Shown: positions 25,309-32,878, counted from the stretch's first letter. The stretch: DNA of 33,171 bases from RGIG4034 sp045628945 (GCA_045628945.1 JAZQQG010000019.1:1-33171), one strand, 5' to 3'. Notes: generated from the sequence alone by a model not told the origin. A program made the numbers and translations.

Positions 25309-25749
25309 TTATGAGAAAATATCCAGAATCAGACCACGAATCTCCCCAATCTTCGACAGGATATCAATGTTATCTTTTTCATCGCTGACCAGGGCCTGCG
25401 CCAGTTCATCAAGATTCTTATCCACCAGACGAATGATTCCGTAGACACGGTGGCGACCCTTTCGGTCCAGGAAATTCTCGCGGGCAAAGGAATGGGAACG
25501 ATTCACAATTTCATTCATGAATTCCTTAATCAGGGCACGGTACCGCTTCATGTCGCGGATGTCCCGATGCTTCGCAAGTTTCTCTCCCTCGTGGGTAATC
25601 TGCTCCATAAGAGACTCCAGCACCTGTTGGAGCTCCGCCTCCTGAATGTTGCTCGCCAATATGAACTTAAAGGAACCGTCTGCCTCCTGCACGGGTCGGT
25701 TCTCGACGACCTGCTGGGGCTGTACGACCTGATTTACCTTAATGTCCAT
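25309..25749 (-). CDS. yaaR: YaaR family protein (DUF327)
   Basis: This is a 146-residue acidic, mostly helical protein of unknown biochemical role. The family is conserved between tmk and holB in Firmicutes. Characteristic segments are LMEQITHEGEKLAKHRDIRD and FARENFLDRKGRHRVYGIIR, followed by LVDKNLDELAQALVSDEKDN. Its ATG overlaps the end of the upstream kinase-like gene by 16 bases, giving translational coupling. The assignment rests on these family segments and on synteny; function is not known. Confidence 0.9.
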   Translation of the reverse strand: MDIKVNQVVQPQQVVENRPVQEADGSFKFILASNIQEAELQQVLESLMEQITHEGEKLAKHRDIRDMKRYRALIKEFMNEIVNRSHSFARENFLDRKGRHRVYGIIRLVDKNLDELAQALVSDEKDNIDILSKIGEIRGLILDIFS

Positions 25750-26321
25750 TCCATATACTCCGTAATCTCTGCCAGAACCCGCTTCAAGTGATCATTTACG
25801 AAACGTTTGGTAATCCCCGCCGCTTCAATGGCCTCCTCACTGAAATCCTTGGAATCCGCCAAAAAACGACGACACATCTCCTCGTACTTCGGATGATCCT
25901 GCTTCTTTTCGCGATTCAATGCACGCGTCAGACGCACACCGTCATCCAGCACAATTAATATCGGCACAAGATTCTCTTTTCCAAAGTAGTCACGGGTCTT
26001 CAGATAGGATTCAATCGTTCCGATCATAATATAATTATTGTTGGTAAGATCCATCGTATCCTCTGCGACGGTAAAATATTTCCACACACCGTAGCAGGTA
26101 TCATAGGAGCGCAGTTCCACCAGACGGCCGGCTGCCTCAATCTTTGCAAGGCCTTCCTCGTCCGTAAAATGATATTCCACACCTTCCTCCTCGCCGACAC
26201 GAATGGGGCGGGTGGTATAAGGAACCAGGCGTTTGAGAGGTACCCGACCGCCTAAGAGTTTCTTATAAATGGTGTCTTTTCCTGTGGAGCTTTTGCCCAT
26301 GATATAGAAAATCTTACCCAT
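25734..26321 (-). CDS. Guanylate-kinase-like P-loop protein
   Basis: This 195-residue protein resembles NMP kinases of the guanylate kinase type. Its P-loop is GKSSTGKD (9-16), with Asp where Ser/Thr is usual. PYTTRPIRVGEEEGVEYHF matches the GMP-binding TTRxxRxGE segment, and GTIESYLKTRDYF follows. The C-terminal helix region (AITEYMEW-like, HLKRVLAEIT) is shorter or divergent compared with canonical Gmk, and the usual Arg-rich lid is weak. It occupies the place thymidylate kinase holds in Bacillus. The ATG at 26321 overlaps the glpK stop by one base (TAATG) with GGGGA upstream. It could be a true GMP kinase, another NMP kinase or a regulatory homologue. Confidence 0.75.
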   Translation of the reverse strand: MGKIFYIMGKSSTGKDTIYKKLLGGRVPLKRLVPYTTRPIRVGEEEGVEYHFTDEEGLAKIEAAGRLVELRSYDTCYGVWKYFTVAEDTMDLTNNNYIMIGTIESYLKTRDYFGKENLVPILIVLDDGVRLTRALNREKKQDHPKYEEMCRRFLADSKDFSEEAIEAAGITKRFVNDHLKRVLAEITEYMEWTLR

Positions 26322-27808
26322 TATTCCCCATAGCAGAGCGCACACTTCACAGCACGCTGCCATCCTTTCATTAATTCTTCTCTGCGTTCCTCGGTAATCT
26401 CGGCGTGGAAGGTCTGCGACAATTCCCAATTCTTCAGAATCTCTTCCCGATCCTTCCAGAAGCCGACCGCCAGACCCGCAAGATAAGCTGCTCCGAGGGC
26501 CGTGGTCTCAATACATTTCGGTCGTAATACATCGAAACCTAAGAGATTCGACTGGAACTGAAGCAAAAGATTATTCGACGACGCGCCGCCGTCTACACGC
26601 AAGCTCGTCATCTTAACGCCGGTATCACGCTCCATGGCATGAAGTACATCCATGGTCTGGTAGGCAAGGGACTCTAACGCCGCACGTACAAAATGCGCCT
26701 TCGTGGCACCGCGGGTAAGTCCCACAATGGTTCCACGTGCCTCGGGATTCCAATAGGGTGCTCCCATTCCGGTAAAGGCCGGAACCACATAGACACCGTT
26801 CGTATCCGGAACCGTCGATGCAATCTCCTCCGACTGGCTCGCACTCTCAATCATGCGAAGCTCATCACGAAGCCACTGAATCGCGGCACCTGCCATAAAA
26901 ACACTGCCCTCCAGTGCATACTGAATCTCTCCGCCGACACTGGCCGCAATGGTGGTTAACAACCCATTCTCACTGCGATACGCCTTGCTTCCCGTGTTCA
27001 TCAGAAGGAAACAACCGGTACCGTATGTATTTTTGACATCCCCCTCGTGAAAAGAGCATTGTCCGAAGAGGGCTGCCTGCTGGTCACCCGCCGCACCCGC
27101 AATCGGAATCTCACCACCGATCACGGATTCTTCGGTATAACCGTAGATACAGCTCGAAGGCTTCACCTCGGGAAGCATCGATTTCGGAATATTCAAAAGT
27201 TTCAGAATCTCGTCATCCCAAACACAGCGATGAATGTCAAACAGCATGGTTCGGGAAGCATTCGAGTAATCCGTTACATAGGTTTTGCCCTTCGTCAGAT
27301 TCCAGATTAACCAGGTATCTACCGTACCGAAGCACAATTCCCCGGCATCCGCCAAGGCTCTTGCTCCTTCCACATGATCCAGAATCCATGCAATCTTTGT
27401 TCCCGAGAAATAAGGATCCGGAATCAAGCCGGTCTTCTCTCGAATCCTGTCCTCATAACCGTCTGCCACCAAACGATCAATATAGTCCGCCGTTCTGCGG
27501 CACTGCCATACAATCGCATTGTAAATCGGGCGTCCGGTTTTACGATTCCAGACAATGGTCGTCTCACGCTGATTCGTAATTCCGATTGCCGCAATGTCGT
27601 CCACCGTTGCACCGATTTTACCCATTGCCTCTACGGCAACCGACAACTGCGAAGACCAGATTTCCAACGGGTTATGCTCCACCCAGCCGGCCACGGGATA
27701 GATCTGCGTAAGCTCCTTCTGTGCCACGGAACAGGGATTGCCCTGCTTATCAAATAAAATGCATCGGGAACTGGTAGTTCCCTGATCCAATGCCATCACA
27801 TATTTCAT
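26321..27808 (-). CDS. glpK: Glycerol kinase
   Basis: GlpK phosphorylates glycerol to sn-glycerol 3-phosphate, feeding glycolysis or phospholipid synthesis. The 495-residue FGGY kinase starts MKYVMALDQGTTSSRC. It has SVAQKELTQIYPVAGWVEHN, ITNQRETT, GLIPDPYFSGTKIAWIL, the family signature around TWLIWNLTKGK and DGGASSNNLLLQFQSNLL. It is full length. The ATG at 27808 has a GGTGGGG Shine-Dalgarno; upstream in-frame codons lack one and would overlap the HD gene. No glpF or glpD neighbour is seen, so glycerol uptake genes lie elsewhere. It overlaps the kinase-like gene downstream by one base. Confidence 0.96.
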   Translation of the reverse strand: MKYVMALDQGTTSSRCILFDKQGNPCSVAQKELTQIYPVAGWVEHNPLEIWSSQLSVAVEAMGKIGATVDDIAAIGITNQRETTIVWNRKTGRPIYNAIVWQCRRTADYIDRLVADGYEDRIREKTGLIPDPYFSGTKIAWILDHVEGARALADAGELCFGTVDTWLIWNLTKGKTYVTDYSNASRTMLFDIHRCVWDDEILKLLNIPKSMLPEVKPSSCIYGYTEESVIGGEIPIAGAAGDQQAALFGQCSFHEGDVKNTYGTGCFLLMNTGSKAYRSENGLLTTIAASVGGEIQYALEGSVFMAGAAIQWLRDELRMIESASQSEEIASTVPDTNGVYVVPAFTGMGAPYWNPEARGTIVGLTRGATKAHFVRAALESLAYQTMDVLHAMERDTGVKMTSLRVDGGASSNNLLLQFQSNLLGFDVLRPKCIETTALGAAYLAGLAVGFWKDREEILKNWELSQTFHAEITEERREELMKGWQRAVKCALCYGE

Positions 27809-27830
27809 ACTACACCCCACCATTTTCGTT

Positions 27831-28427
27831 CTATGCGAAATAAGAACCCCGCGGCGCATTCGGATCCAGCTGAGAATACTCTGCCGTTCCGTGCGCAAGC
27901 TTCAAGGTCTCTAACGTCGAACAATACTTATCCGCCATGGTTACAATCCAGGCTTCCTTGCATTTTGGCAATCGAACCGTAAGCGGCCACATATGTTTCT
28001 TGATAATGTCACGCTCACAATCGGTTAATTCAAATTCCTGCTCCGCATTCTTCAAGGCGGTACCCGGATGATAGAATCCGTGAAGATTCTTCAACCCGCA
28101 ATGCTCCGGTGAATGCCAGTCGTACTGGAAATAATCATGTAAAAGAGCACCGCGAACCAAATCCTTGCGGCGTACCTTCATACCAAGAATTGCGGCGAGG
28201 GATACACTCGTCTTCGCTACCCGTACACAGTGCTCGCGTACCGACATATCACCGTGCTGCACATTTTTGCCGGATTCGATAAAATTCTCCGCCTCCAGTA
28301 CGTCCTTTCCATATCGCTTCATAACGCGATCGGCTGTACGGTCATGCTTTTTGGCAGCACATACCACAGTATTCTTCATCCGCTCAATGGTTGAGTGGAT
28401 TCCTTGCATTAAGCTCTTATCCTTCAT
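27831..28427 (-). CDS. HD-domain phosphohydrolase
   Basis: This 198-residue single-domain HD protein has VREHCVRVAKTSVSLAA (first His), GALLHDYFQYDWHSPEHCG (HD pair), KHMWPLT and IVTMADKYCS (later metal ligands). The family hydrolyses nucleotide or other phosphoesters; this compact form is common and poorly characterised in Lachnospiraceae-like genomes. GGGGGCGGA precedes the ATG. It is 22 bases upstream of glpK and downstream of the L,D-transpeptidase gene. The substrate cannot be inferred. Confidence 0.85.
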   Translation of the reverse strand: MKDKSLMQGIHSTIERMKNTVVCAAKKHDRTADRVMKRYGKDVLEAENFIESGKNVQHGDMSVREHCVRVAKTSVSLAAILGMKVRRKDLVRGALLHDYFQYDWHSPEHCGLKNLHGFYHPGTALKNAEQEFELTDCERDIIKKHMWPLTVRLPKCKEAWIVTMADKYCSTLETLKLAHGTAEYSQLDPNAPRGSYFA

Positions 28428-28500
28428 TCCGCCCCCAAAAGCCTCGATTCTCCGAGTGCTTCCGTCTTATTTTTTTACAAATGTCTCGCCGCTCTGCCCA

Positions 28501-28564
28501 CTGATTGAACAACATCCTGATTAAGCAACGTCCTTACTTCGCAACACTCTTATTGAGCAACGTC
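28501..28564 (-). repeat. Four tandem 16-bp repeats overlapping the L,D-transpeptidase stop codon
   Basis: On the minus strand the units are GACGTTGCTCAATAAG (28549-28564), AGTGTTGCGAAGTAAG, GACGTTGCTTAATCAG and GATGTTGTTCAATCAG (28501-28516), exactly head to tail. The first unit encodes the last four residues, the stop codon and one following base. The other three are untranslated. Confidence 0.85.
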
Positions 28565-30169
28565 CTCATAATATAACACGACAGGAAGTCCGACATAGCA
28601 CATCTCAAAGATAAACTTTGCTCTTTTCTTCGGCAGGTTCACACAACCGTGAGAACCGTTCGTTAAGTAAATCTCCTTACCGAACTTACGTCTCCAGGTC
28701 GCATCATGCATTCCGATACTTCCGTTAAAGGGCATCCAATAGCTAACCGGTGTCTCCCACGACTCTCCGGCCGCCGATCCCTTTAATACGGTGTCCTGCG
28801 ACTTCTTAAAGACCGCATAGACTCCGGCGGGAGTAGCGCATCCGTTCGACATATTCCCGGATACGATACTGCACTCCATTGTAACCTCACCGTTCTGGTA
28901 TACCCAGAGATGCTGTTTCGACAGATTAATCTCGATATAGGTATTGCCCAGATCGTTAATCTCGCCGTATTCCGGCCCGCGATGGGTATATACCGGCTCG
29001 AACTCGCCCTGTGCACCCGACAGAATCTTCTCCCGGATATCGGCACAAGTTGCTTCCTTATCAATCTGGAAGCCGATCTTGCCTCCCTTCAGGGTAATCA
29101 TATTGCCCTCGCTGGTTACGAATTTTCTTTTTTTCTTGTAGGTATTGTAGGTGTTTGCCAACTGATCGACAAAGGCCGCAATCTGCTCATCATCAATGGT
29201 AAGCTCGTAGGTATCCCAGTCAAAGGTAACCCAATCCGCCAATAATTCCTGGTTCACACACTCCTTATTCTTACCGAATACATAAGCAAAATCCGTCGAG
29301 TAGACCGCATTCAAACCCTGCACAACCTCATTGATATTGGCACCGCCCATTGCTTCACCGGGCGCAACATAGAGATCCTGTGCATCCAGATCTACATACA
29401 CTTCTCCACTGTCAATCAGGCCCTCCAAAAGAGGATACAACGCAACATCCTTTAACTGTGTGCCGGCCACTTCCTCGACCACAGTAAAATTCTCGGTCCC
29501 GTTTCGCTCAATGTATGCTTCTTTCGGTGCCACAATATTCTCATCCCGATAGAAGGCAAGTCCATCAATACGCTCTTTCAAAAGCTGTTCATTGTATTCA
29601 ATCTGATGCTCTACAGAATAAGAATGCTTCTTCCCAATCTCGGTAAACCACGCATAAGGATTCTGATTCTTCAGAATCTTCTCCGTCTCTCCGGTTACGA
29701 CACAGTGCAACCCGATATCCGCCGCACTGATGGTGTCGGTTAAACCATCACGTCCCGCAATTGTAAGAACATAGGCCTCAATCTCGTTATCAATGATTCC
29801 GTCAATATACGCAACATTCTTCTCACTGCAATCAATTCCGTTTATTACTGTATCCGGATAGTAATGCTTCGTAAAATAAGCAACCGGAATCAGGTAGCAC
29901 AGTGCCACAGTCAAAAGAGAACCGATGAAAAGCGCCCACTTGAAGCCCGTGAAAATCGTTCTCCCCACGGTCTTTGCTTCGGTTTTCGCTTTTCTTTTGG
30001 TACAATCTTTTTCGCCGGCTTTTGCGGTTGCTTCTTTCTTGGTTGTCACCTCTGCTTCCACATCCATTTCCGCCTTAATTTCGGCTTCGATTTCAGCGTC
30101 AATTTCGGCATCAAAAAGTTCATCTTCGTCTTCTACCGGCAGAGATACCTTTTTATTGTCGTCATTCAT
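28550..30169 (-). CDS. Membrane-anchored L,D-transpeptidase (YkuD) with peptidoglycan-binding-type domain
   Basis: L,D-transpeptidases make 3-3 cross-links in peptidoglycan or attach proteins to it. The 539-residue protein has a highly acidic, repetitive cytoplasmic N-terminus (about 16-41, DAEIDAEIEAEIKAE), a Lys-rich stretch and one membrane segment (about 78-99). A long extracytoplasmic region follows (about 100-400), of the type found with the putative peptidoglycan-binding domain in clostridial YkuD proteins. The C-terminal YkuD domain has IEINLSKQHLWVYQNGEV, GSIGMHDATWRRKFG and the active-site SHGCVNLP with Cys509. The ATG at 30169 is chosen for its AGGAG seven bases upstream. Confidence 0.92.
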   Translation of the reverse strand: MNDDNKKVSLPVEDEDELFDAEIDAEIEAEIKAEMDVEAEVTTKKEATAKAGEKDCTKRKAKTEAKTVGRTIFTGFKWALFIGSLLTVALCYLIPVAYFTKHYYPDTVINGIDCSEKNVAYIDGIIDNEIEAYVLTIAGRDGLTDTISAADIGLHCVVTGETEKILKNQNPYAWFTEIGKKHSYSVEHQIEYNEQLLKERIDGLAFYRDENIVAPKEAYIERNGTENFTVVEEVAGTQLKDVALYPLLEGLIDSGEVYVDLDAQDLYVAPGEAMGGANINEVVQGLNAVYSTDFAYVFGKNKECVNQELLADWVTFDWDTYELTIDDEQIAAFVDQLANTYNTYKKKRKFVTSEGNMITLKGGKIGFQIDKEATCADIREKILSGAQGEFEPVYTHRGPEYGEINDLGNTYIEINLSKQHLWVYQNGEVTMECSIVSGNMSNGCATPAGVYAVFKKSQDTVLKGSAAGESWETPVSYWMPFNGSIGMHDATWRRKFGKEIYLTNGSHGCVNLPKKRAKFIFEMCYVGLPVVLYYEDVAQ

Positions 30170-30204
30170 ATTTCTAACTCCTACTACTGAATGCTCACAA
30201 AACC

Positions 30205-30244
30205 CCATTATTTTAGTCATTATATTATAACATTAAAATAATGG
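30205..30244. promoter_or_regulatory. AT-rich inverted repeat in the divergent L,D-transpeptidase / GT4 intergenic region
   Basis: CCATTATTTTA (30205-30215) and TAAAATAATGG (30234-30244) form a perfect 11-bp inverted repeat with an 18-base spacer. The spacer holds a consensus -10 for the transpeptidase gene on the minus strand (TATAAT, 30224-30229). No gene converges here, so it is not a terminator. It is a candidate operator; no -35 is clear. Confidence 0.45.
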
Positions 30245-30334
30245 AATAGGTAGTCTTTCTTTTTTGCCGGAAGCGGACCTTGCTGTGAGCGTGCTTTTTT
30301 CCAAAAATCGAGTGTTTTCTATGGGGTTCTGTAT

Positions 30335-30340
30335 TATAAT
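30335..30340 (+). promoter_or_regulatory. Candidate -10 of the GT4 gene
   Basis: TATAAT lies 19 bases before the start codon. The -35 region is poor (TGTTTT at 16-base spacing), so confidence is limited. Confidence 0.35.
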
Positions 30341-30359
30341 GAAACACGGAGGTAACGAT

Positions 30360-31598
30360 ATGTCACGACCAAAATTATTCTTACTCTGCCCGTCCCTTCA
30401 ACAGGGCGGCTTCGAACGTGTCTGCGTAACAAGTGCACATGTTTTGGCGGATTTATACGATATTACGGTTGTCCTGTTCAATGATCGGGAGATTGCATTT
30501 GATACCGACGGGCTTCACATTGTGAATCTCAATGTTCCTGCCGCGCCGGGCATGGCTCGCAAAGTGCTCAATGTTTTCAAGCGCACCAGACTTCTGAAGA
30601 AGCTTCTTCGTTCCGAGCACCCGGACATCGTCTACAGCTTCGGTCCCACAGCCAATCGCATTAACAATTTTGCCAAAACCCGTGGCTCGCAGGTTTGGGT
30701 CGGAATTCGTAGCTTCATGGATTTTGCCGACCCGAAATCCCTTGGTTCCGTTGTTCGTCGTGCGGATACCGTCATCGCCTGCTCTCGCGAAATAGAGATG
30801 CGACTTCGCGAGGATTTCCGTGTTCAGAGTATCCATACGCTCTACAACCTCTATGATCTGAAAACGATTGAAGAAAAATCACATAAAGAGATTCCCTTCC
30901 CCTGGGGAACCTTCGACGACAAAAATCGTAAGATTCGCAATATCATCGCCCTGGGACGTTGTGACGACGCAAAAAGCTACTGGCATATGCTTCTTGCCTT
31001 CTACTTAGCGCAAAATCAGATTCCTGAAGCCAGACTTACCATTGTCGGAGACGGAGACTACTCAGACTACCGCCGGATGGCAGAGGAGTTGGGAATCGAA
31101 GAAAAAGTCTATTTCCCAGGCTTCAGCAAAGACCCTTACGCCTACCTGCGTGCGGCAGACCTCTATCTGCTGACCTCCCGTAATGAGGGCTTTCCCAATT
31201 GTCTCGTGGAAGGAATGAGTCTTGGCCTTCCGGCGATTGCAACAAACTGTATGACCGGCCCTGCGGAGATTCTCATTGATGATCCTACGATTACCGTAGC
31301 CAAGGCCGCCTCCCTGCTAAAAAAAGAAGACGGTACGCCCACAATGCTTCTGGCAGACTATGGTATTCTGGTACCGGATATGACATTTGAACGAAATACG
31401 GATACTGCGAAAATCCTTGCACATCCGGAAGACGCAGAGGAAAAAATCTGCGCCGAGGCAATCATCAAGCTTCTTACAGACAACGAACTCTATGCCAAAT
31501 ATTCCGATTGTGCCAAGAAGCGTGCCGCAGATTTCTCTTACGAACACTACCGTGAGACCTTCGATTCCTTCGTCAGAATGCATCTGGAACAGAAATAG
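30360..31598 (+). CDS. Glycosyltransferase family 4 (GT-B fold)
   Basis: This 412-residue retaining glycosyltransferase is likely to build a cell-surface polysaccharide or glycolipid from a nucleotide-sugar donor. The N-terminal acceptor domain starts with LFLLCPSLQQGGFERVCVTS, the GG loop typical of GT4. The C-terminal donor domain has IIALGRCDDAKSYWHMLLAF, RLTIVGDGDY, VYFPGFSKDPYAYLRAADLY and the signature SRNEGFPNCLVEGMSLGLP with the two conserved Glu. There is no signal peptide, so it should be cytoplasmic and membrane-associated. The ATG at 30360 has CACGGAGG seven bases upstream. No other glycan genes adjoin it, so the sugar and product are unknown. Confidence 0.92.
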   Translation: MSRPKLFLLCPSLQQGGFERVCVTSAHVLADLYDITVVLFNDREIAFDTDGLHIVNLNVPAAPGMARKVLNVFKRTRLLKKLLRSEHPDIVYSFGPTANRINNFAKTRGSQVWVGIRSFMDFADPKSLGSVVRRADTVIACSREIEMRLREDFRVQSIHTLYNLYDLKTIEEKSHKEIPFPWGTFDDKNRKIRNIIALGRCDDAKSYWHMLLAFYLAQNQIPEARLTIVGDGDYSDYRRMAEELGIEEKVYFPGFSKDPYAYLRAADLYLLTSRNEGFPNCLVEGMSLGLPAIATNCMTGPAEILIDDPTITVAKAASLLKKEDGTPTMLLADYGILVPDMTFERNTDTAKILAHPEDAEEKICAEAIIKLLTDNELYAKYSDCAKKRAADFSYEHYRETFDSFVRMHLEQK

Positions 31599-31653
31599 TA
31601 CAGAAAAAGTGAAAATAAAGTCAATATGAACTTTCTAAACAATTCATTAATTG

Positions 31654-31680
31654 TTAGCACTCTCCCTTGACGAGTGCTAA
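31654..31680 (+). promoter_or_regulatory. CIRCE operator (HrcA binding site)
   Basis: TTAGCACTC-N9-GAGTGCTAA is a perfect match to the CIRCE consensus. Its second arm overlaps the -35 of the hsp20 promoter. HrcA bound here would block transcription until heat shock. Confidence 0.95.
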
Positions 31681-31695
31681 TTCCTGCGTTATAAC
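31667..31695 (+). promoter_or_regulatory. Sigma-A promoter of hsp20
   Basis: TTGACG (31667-31672) and TATAAC (31690-31695) are 17 bases apart. The -35 ends inside CIRCE. The expected start is near 31702, leaving a leader of about 80 bases. Confidence 0.75.
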
Positions 31696-31720
31696 GTGTT
31701 TGTAAACAACAAACAGGTAA

Positions 31721-31760
31721 TGATTGAATTCTTTCCCAAAAGAATCATCGAATTCAATCA
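31721..31760 (+). other. Strong hairpin in the hsp20 5' leader
   Basis: TGATTGAATTC (31721-31731) and GAATTCAATCA (31750-31760) form a perfect 11-bp stem with an 18-base loop, ending eight bases before the Shine-Dalgarno. A wider dyad, TTATAACGTG (31689-31698) and CACGTTATAA (31759-31768), encloses it, but its left arm is the -10 and would not be transcribed. Confidence 0.65.
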
Positions 31761-31782
31761 CGTTATAAAGGAGGAATGAATT

Positions 31783-32208
31783 ATGTATTTACCCAGCTTA
31801 TTTGATACTTTTTTTGATGGAATGATGTATCCGACTGCGAGTGCTGCAAAGAAGAAGGTGAACTTCGAGACCGAGATGAAGACCGATGTCATCGAGAAAG
31901 AGAATGGCTACGAATTTGCCATTGATCTTCCCGGCTATAACAAAGAGGACCTGAAGGCATCTCTTAAGGAGGGCTACCTTACCATCTCCGCAACCAAGGA
32001 AGAGAAAAATGAAGAGAAGGATGAAGACGGACGCTACATCCACAGAGAGCGTTTCTACGGATCGACTTCCAGAAGATTCTTCGTTGGCAAAGAAGTAACC
32101 GAAGAAGACATTATGGCAAAATTCGAGAACGGTGTGCTCCGTTTGGATATTCCCAAGAAACAGCCGGTGCCCAAGGAACCGGAGAACAAGTACATTGCAA
32201 TTCAGTAG
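31783..32208 (+). CDS. hsp20: Small heat-shock protein, Hsp20/alpha-crystallin family
   Basis: This is an ATP-independent holdase chaperone that binds unfolding proteins. The 141-residue protein has a short N-terminal arm (MYLPSLFDTFFDGMMYPT). The alpha-crystallin domain (about 32-130) includes YEFAIDLPGYNKEDLKASLK, GYLTISATKEE, RYIHRERFYGSTSRRFF and the AxxxNGVLxL motif as AKFENGVLRLDIPKK. The C-terminal tail after KQPVPKEPENK is short and ends in IAIQ, which may stand in for the usual IxI anchor. AAAGGAGG lies before the ATG. It is controlled by a perfect CIRCE and ends at a strong terminator. Confidence 0.96.
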   Translation: MYLPSLFDTFFDGMMYPTASAAKKKVNFETEMKTDVIEKENGYEFAIDLPGYNKEDLKASLKEGYLTISATKEEKNEEKDEDGRYIHRERFYGSTSRRFFVGKEVTEEDIMAKFENGVLRLDIPKKQPVPKEPENKYIAIQ

Positions 32209-32253
32209 AATGGAATTAATCAACACGTTTTGTCCTATAAGTCAAAGAACAAC

Positions 32254-32285
32254 AAAAAAGGATTGCTGAAAAGCAATCCTTTTTT
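32254..32285. terminator. Bidirectional terminator between hsp20 and the tRNA cluster
   Basis: AAAAAAGGATTGCT (32254-32267) and AGCAATCCTTTTTT (32272-32285) flank a GAAA loop. T-runs are present in both directions, so it can end hsp20 on the plus strand and the rRNA-tRNA transcript on the minus strand. Confidence 0.92.
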
Positions 32286-32287
32286 CG

Positions 32288-32360
<73 letters not shown>

Positions 32361-32388
32361 ATCTGATGTGATATCACTACCACATGAG

Positions 32389-32462
32389 TAGCGGGGACAG
32401 GATTTGAACCTGTGACCTTCGGGTTATGAGCCCGACGAGCTTCCAGACTGCTCTACCCCGCG
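32389..32462 (-). tRNA. tRNA-fMet (CAT), initiator
   Basis: A 74-base cloverleaf with anticodon CAT. Three consecutive G-C pairs close the anticodon stem (GGG/CCC), the initiator hallmark. The first acceptor position is a C1-U72 mismatch (CGCGGGG against CCCCGCT), consistent with initiator identity but not the usual C1-A72. CCA is not encoded. Confidence 0.92.
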
Positions 32463-32529
32463 TCAATAAGTATCGTCTCCTGTAACCAAGAAACCTATGA
32501 ATCTCTTCACCTTACAGGCAAAAAGAAAA

Positions 32530-32610
32530 TGGATGGAGGTGGATTCGAACCACCGAAGCAATCGCAGCAGATTTACAGTCTGTCCCCTTTGGCCACTCGG
32601 GAATCCATCC
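32530..32610 (-). tRNA. tRNA-Tyr (GTA)
   Basis: An 81-base class II tRNA with a long variable arm, acceptor GGATGGA/TCCATCC, discriminator A and anticodon loop CTGTAAA. CCA is not encoded. Confidence 0.94.
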
Positions 32611-32614
32611 ATGA

Positions 32615-32686
32615 AGCCGATGATCGGACTCGAACCGATAACCTGCTGATTACAAATCAGCTGCTCTGCCATTGAGCCACATCGGC
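32615..32686 (-). tRNA. tRNA-Thr (TGT)
   Basis: A 72-base cloverleaf with acceptor GCCGATG/CATCGGC, discriminator T and anticodon loop TTTGTAA. CCA is not encoded. Only four bases separate it from tRNA-Tyr. Confidence 0.94.
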
Positions 32687-32710
32687 GTGTCAAGAACATC
32701 ATCAAACTAA

Positions 32711-32783
32711 TGGGACCTATAGGGCTCGAACCTATGACCCTCTGCTTGTAAGGCAGATGCTCTCCCAGCTGAGCTAAGATCCC
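32711..32783 (-). tRNA. tRNA-Val (TAC)
   Basis: A 73-base cloverleaf with acceptor GGGATCT/AGGTCCC (one G-U pair), discriminator A and anticodon loop CTTACAA. CCA is not encoded. Confidence 0.94.
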
Positions 32784-32804
32784 GTTTTCAATATTAAATT
32801 GAAG

Positions 32805-32878
32805 CGACCCGAAGGGGGTTCGAACCCCTGACCTCCGCCGTGACAGGGCGGCGCTCTAACCAGCTGAGCCACCGGGCC
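32805..32878 (-). tRNA. tRNA-Asp (GTC)
   Basis: A 74-base cloverleaf with acceptor GGCCCGG/TTCGGGTC (two G-U pairs), discriminator G as expected for Asp, and anticodon loop CTGTCAC. CCA is not encoded. It is the first tRNA after the 23S gene. Confidence 0.94.

Noticed and set aside
24236..25444. Long plus-strand open frame (about 400 codons) opposite holB and yaaR
   Set aside because: It is antisense to two well-recognised genes, has no Shine-Dalgarno, and its translation is rich in His/Arg/Leu as expected for a reverse-complement shadow.
32463..32705. 80-codon minus-strand frame across tRNA-Tyr and tRNA-Thr
   Set aside because: The sequence is fully explained by two tRNA genes and spacers; it is a translation of tRNA sequence.
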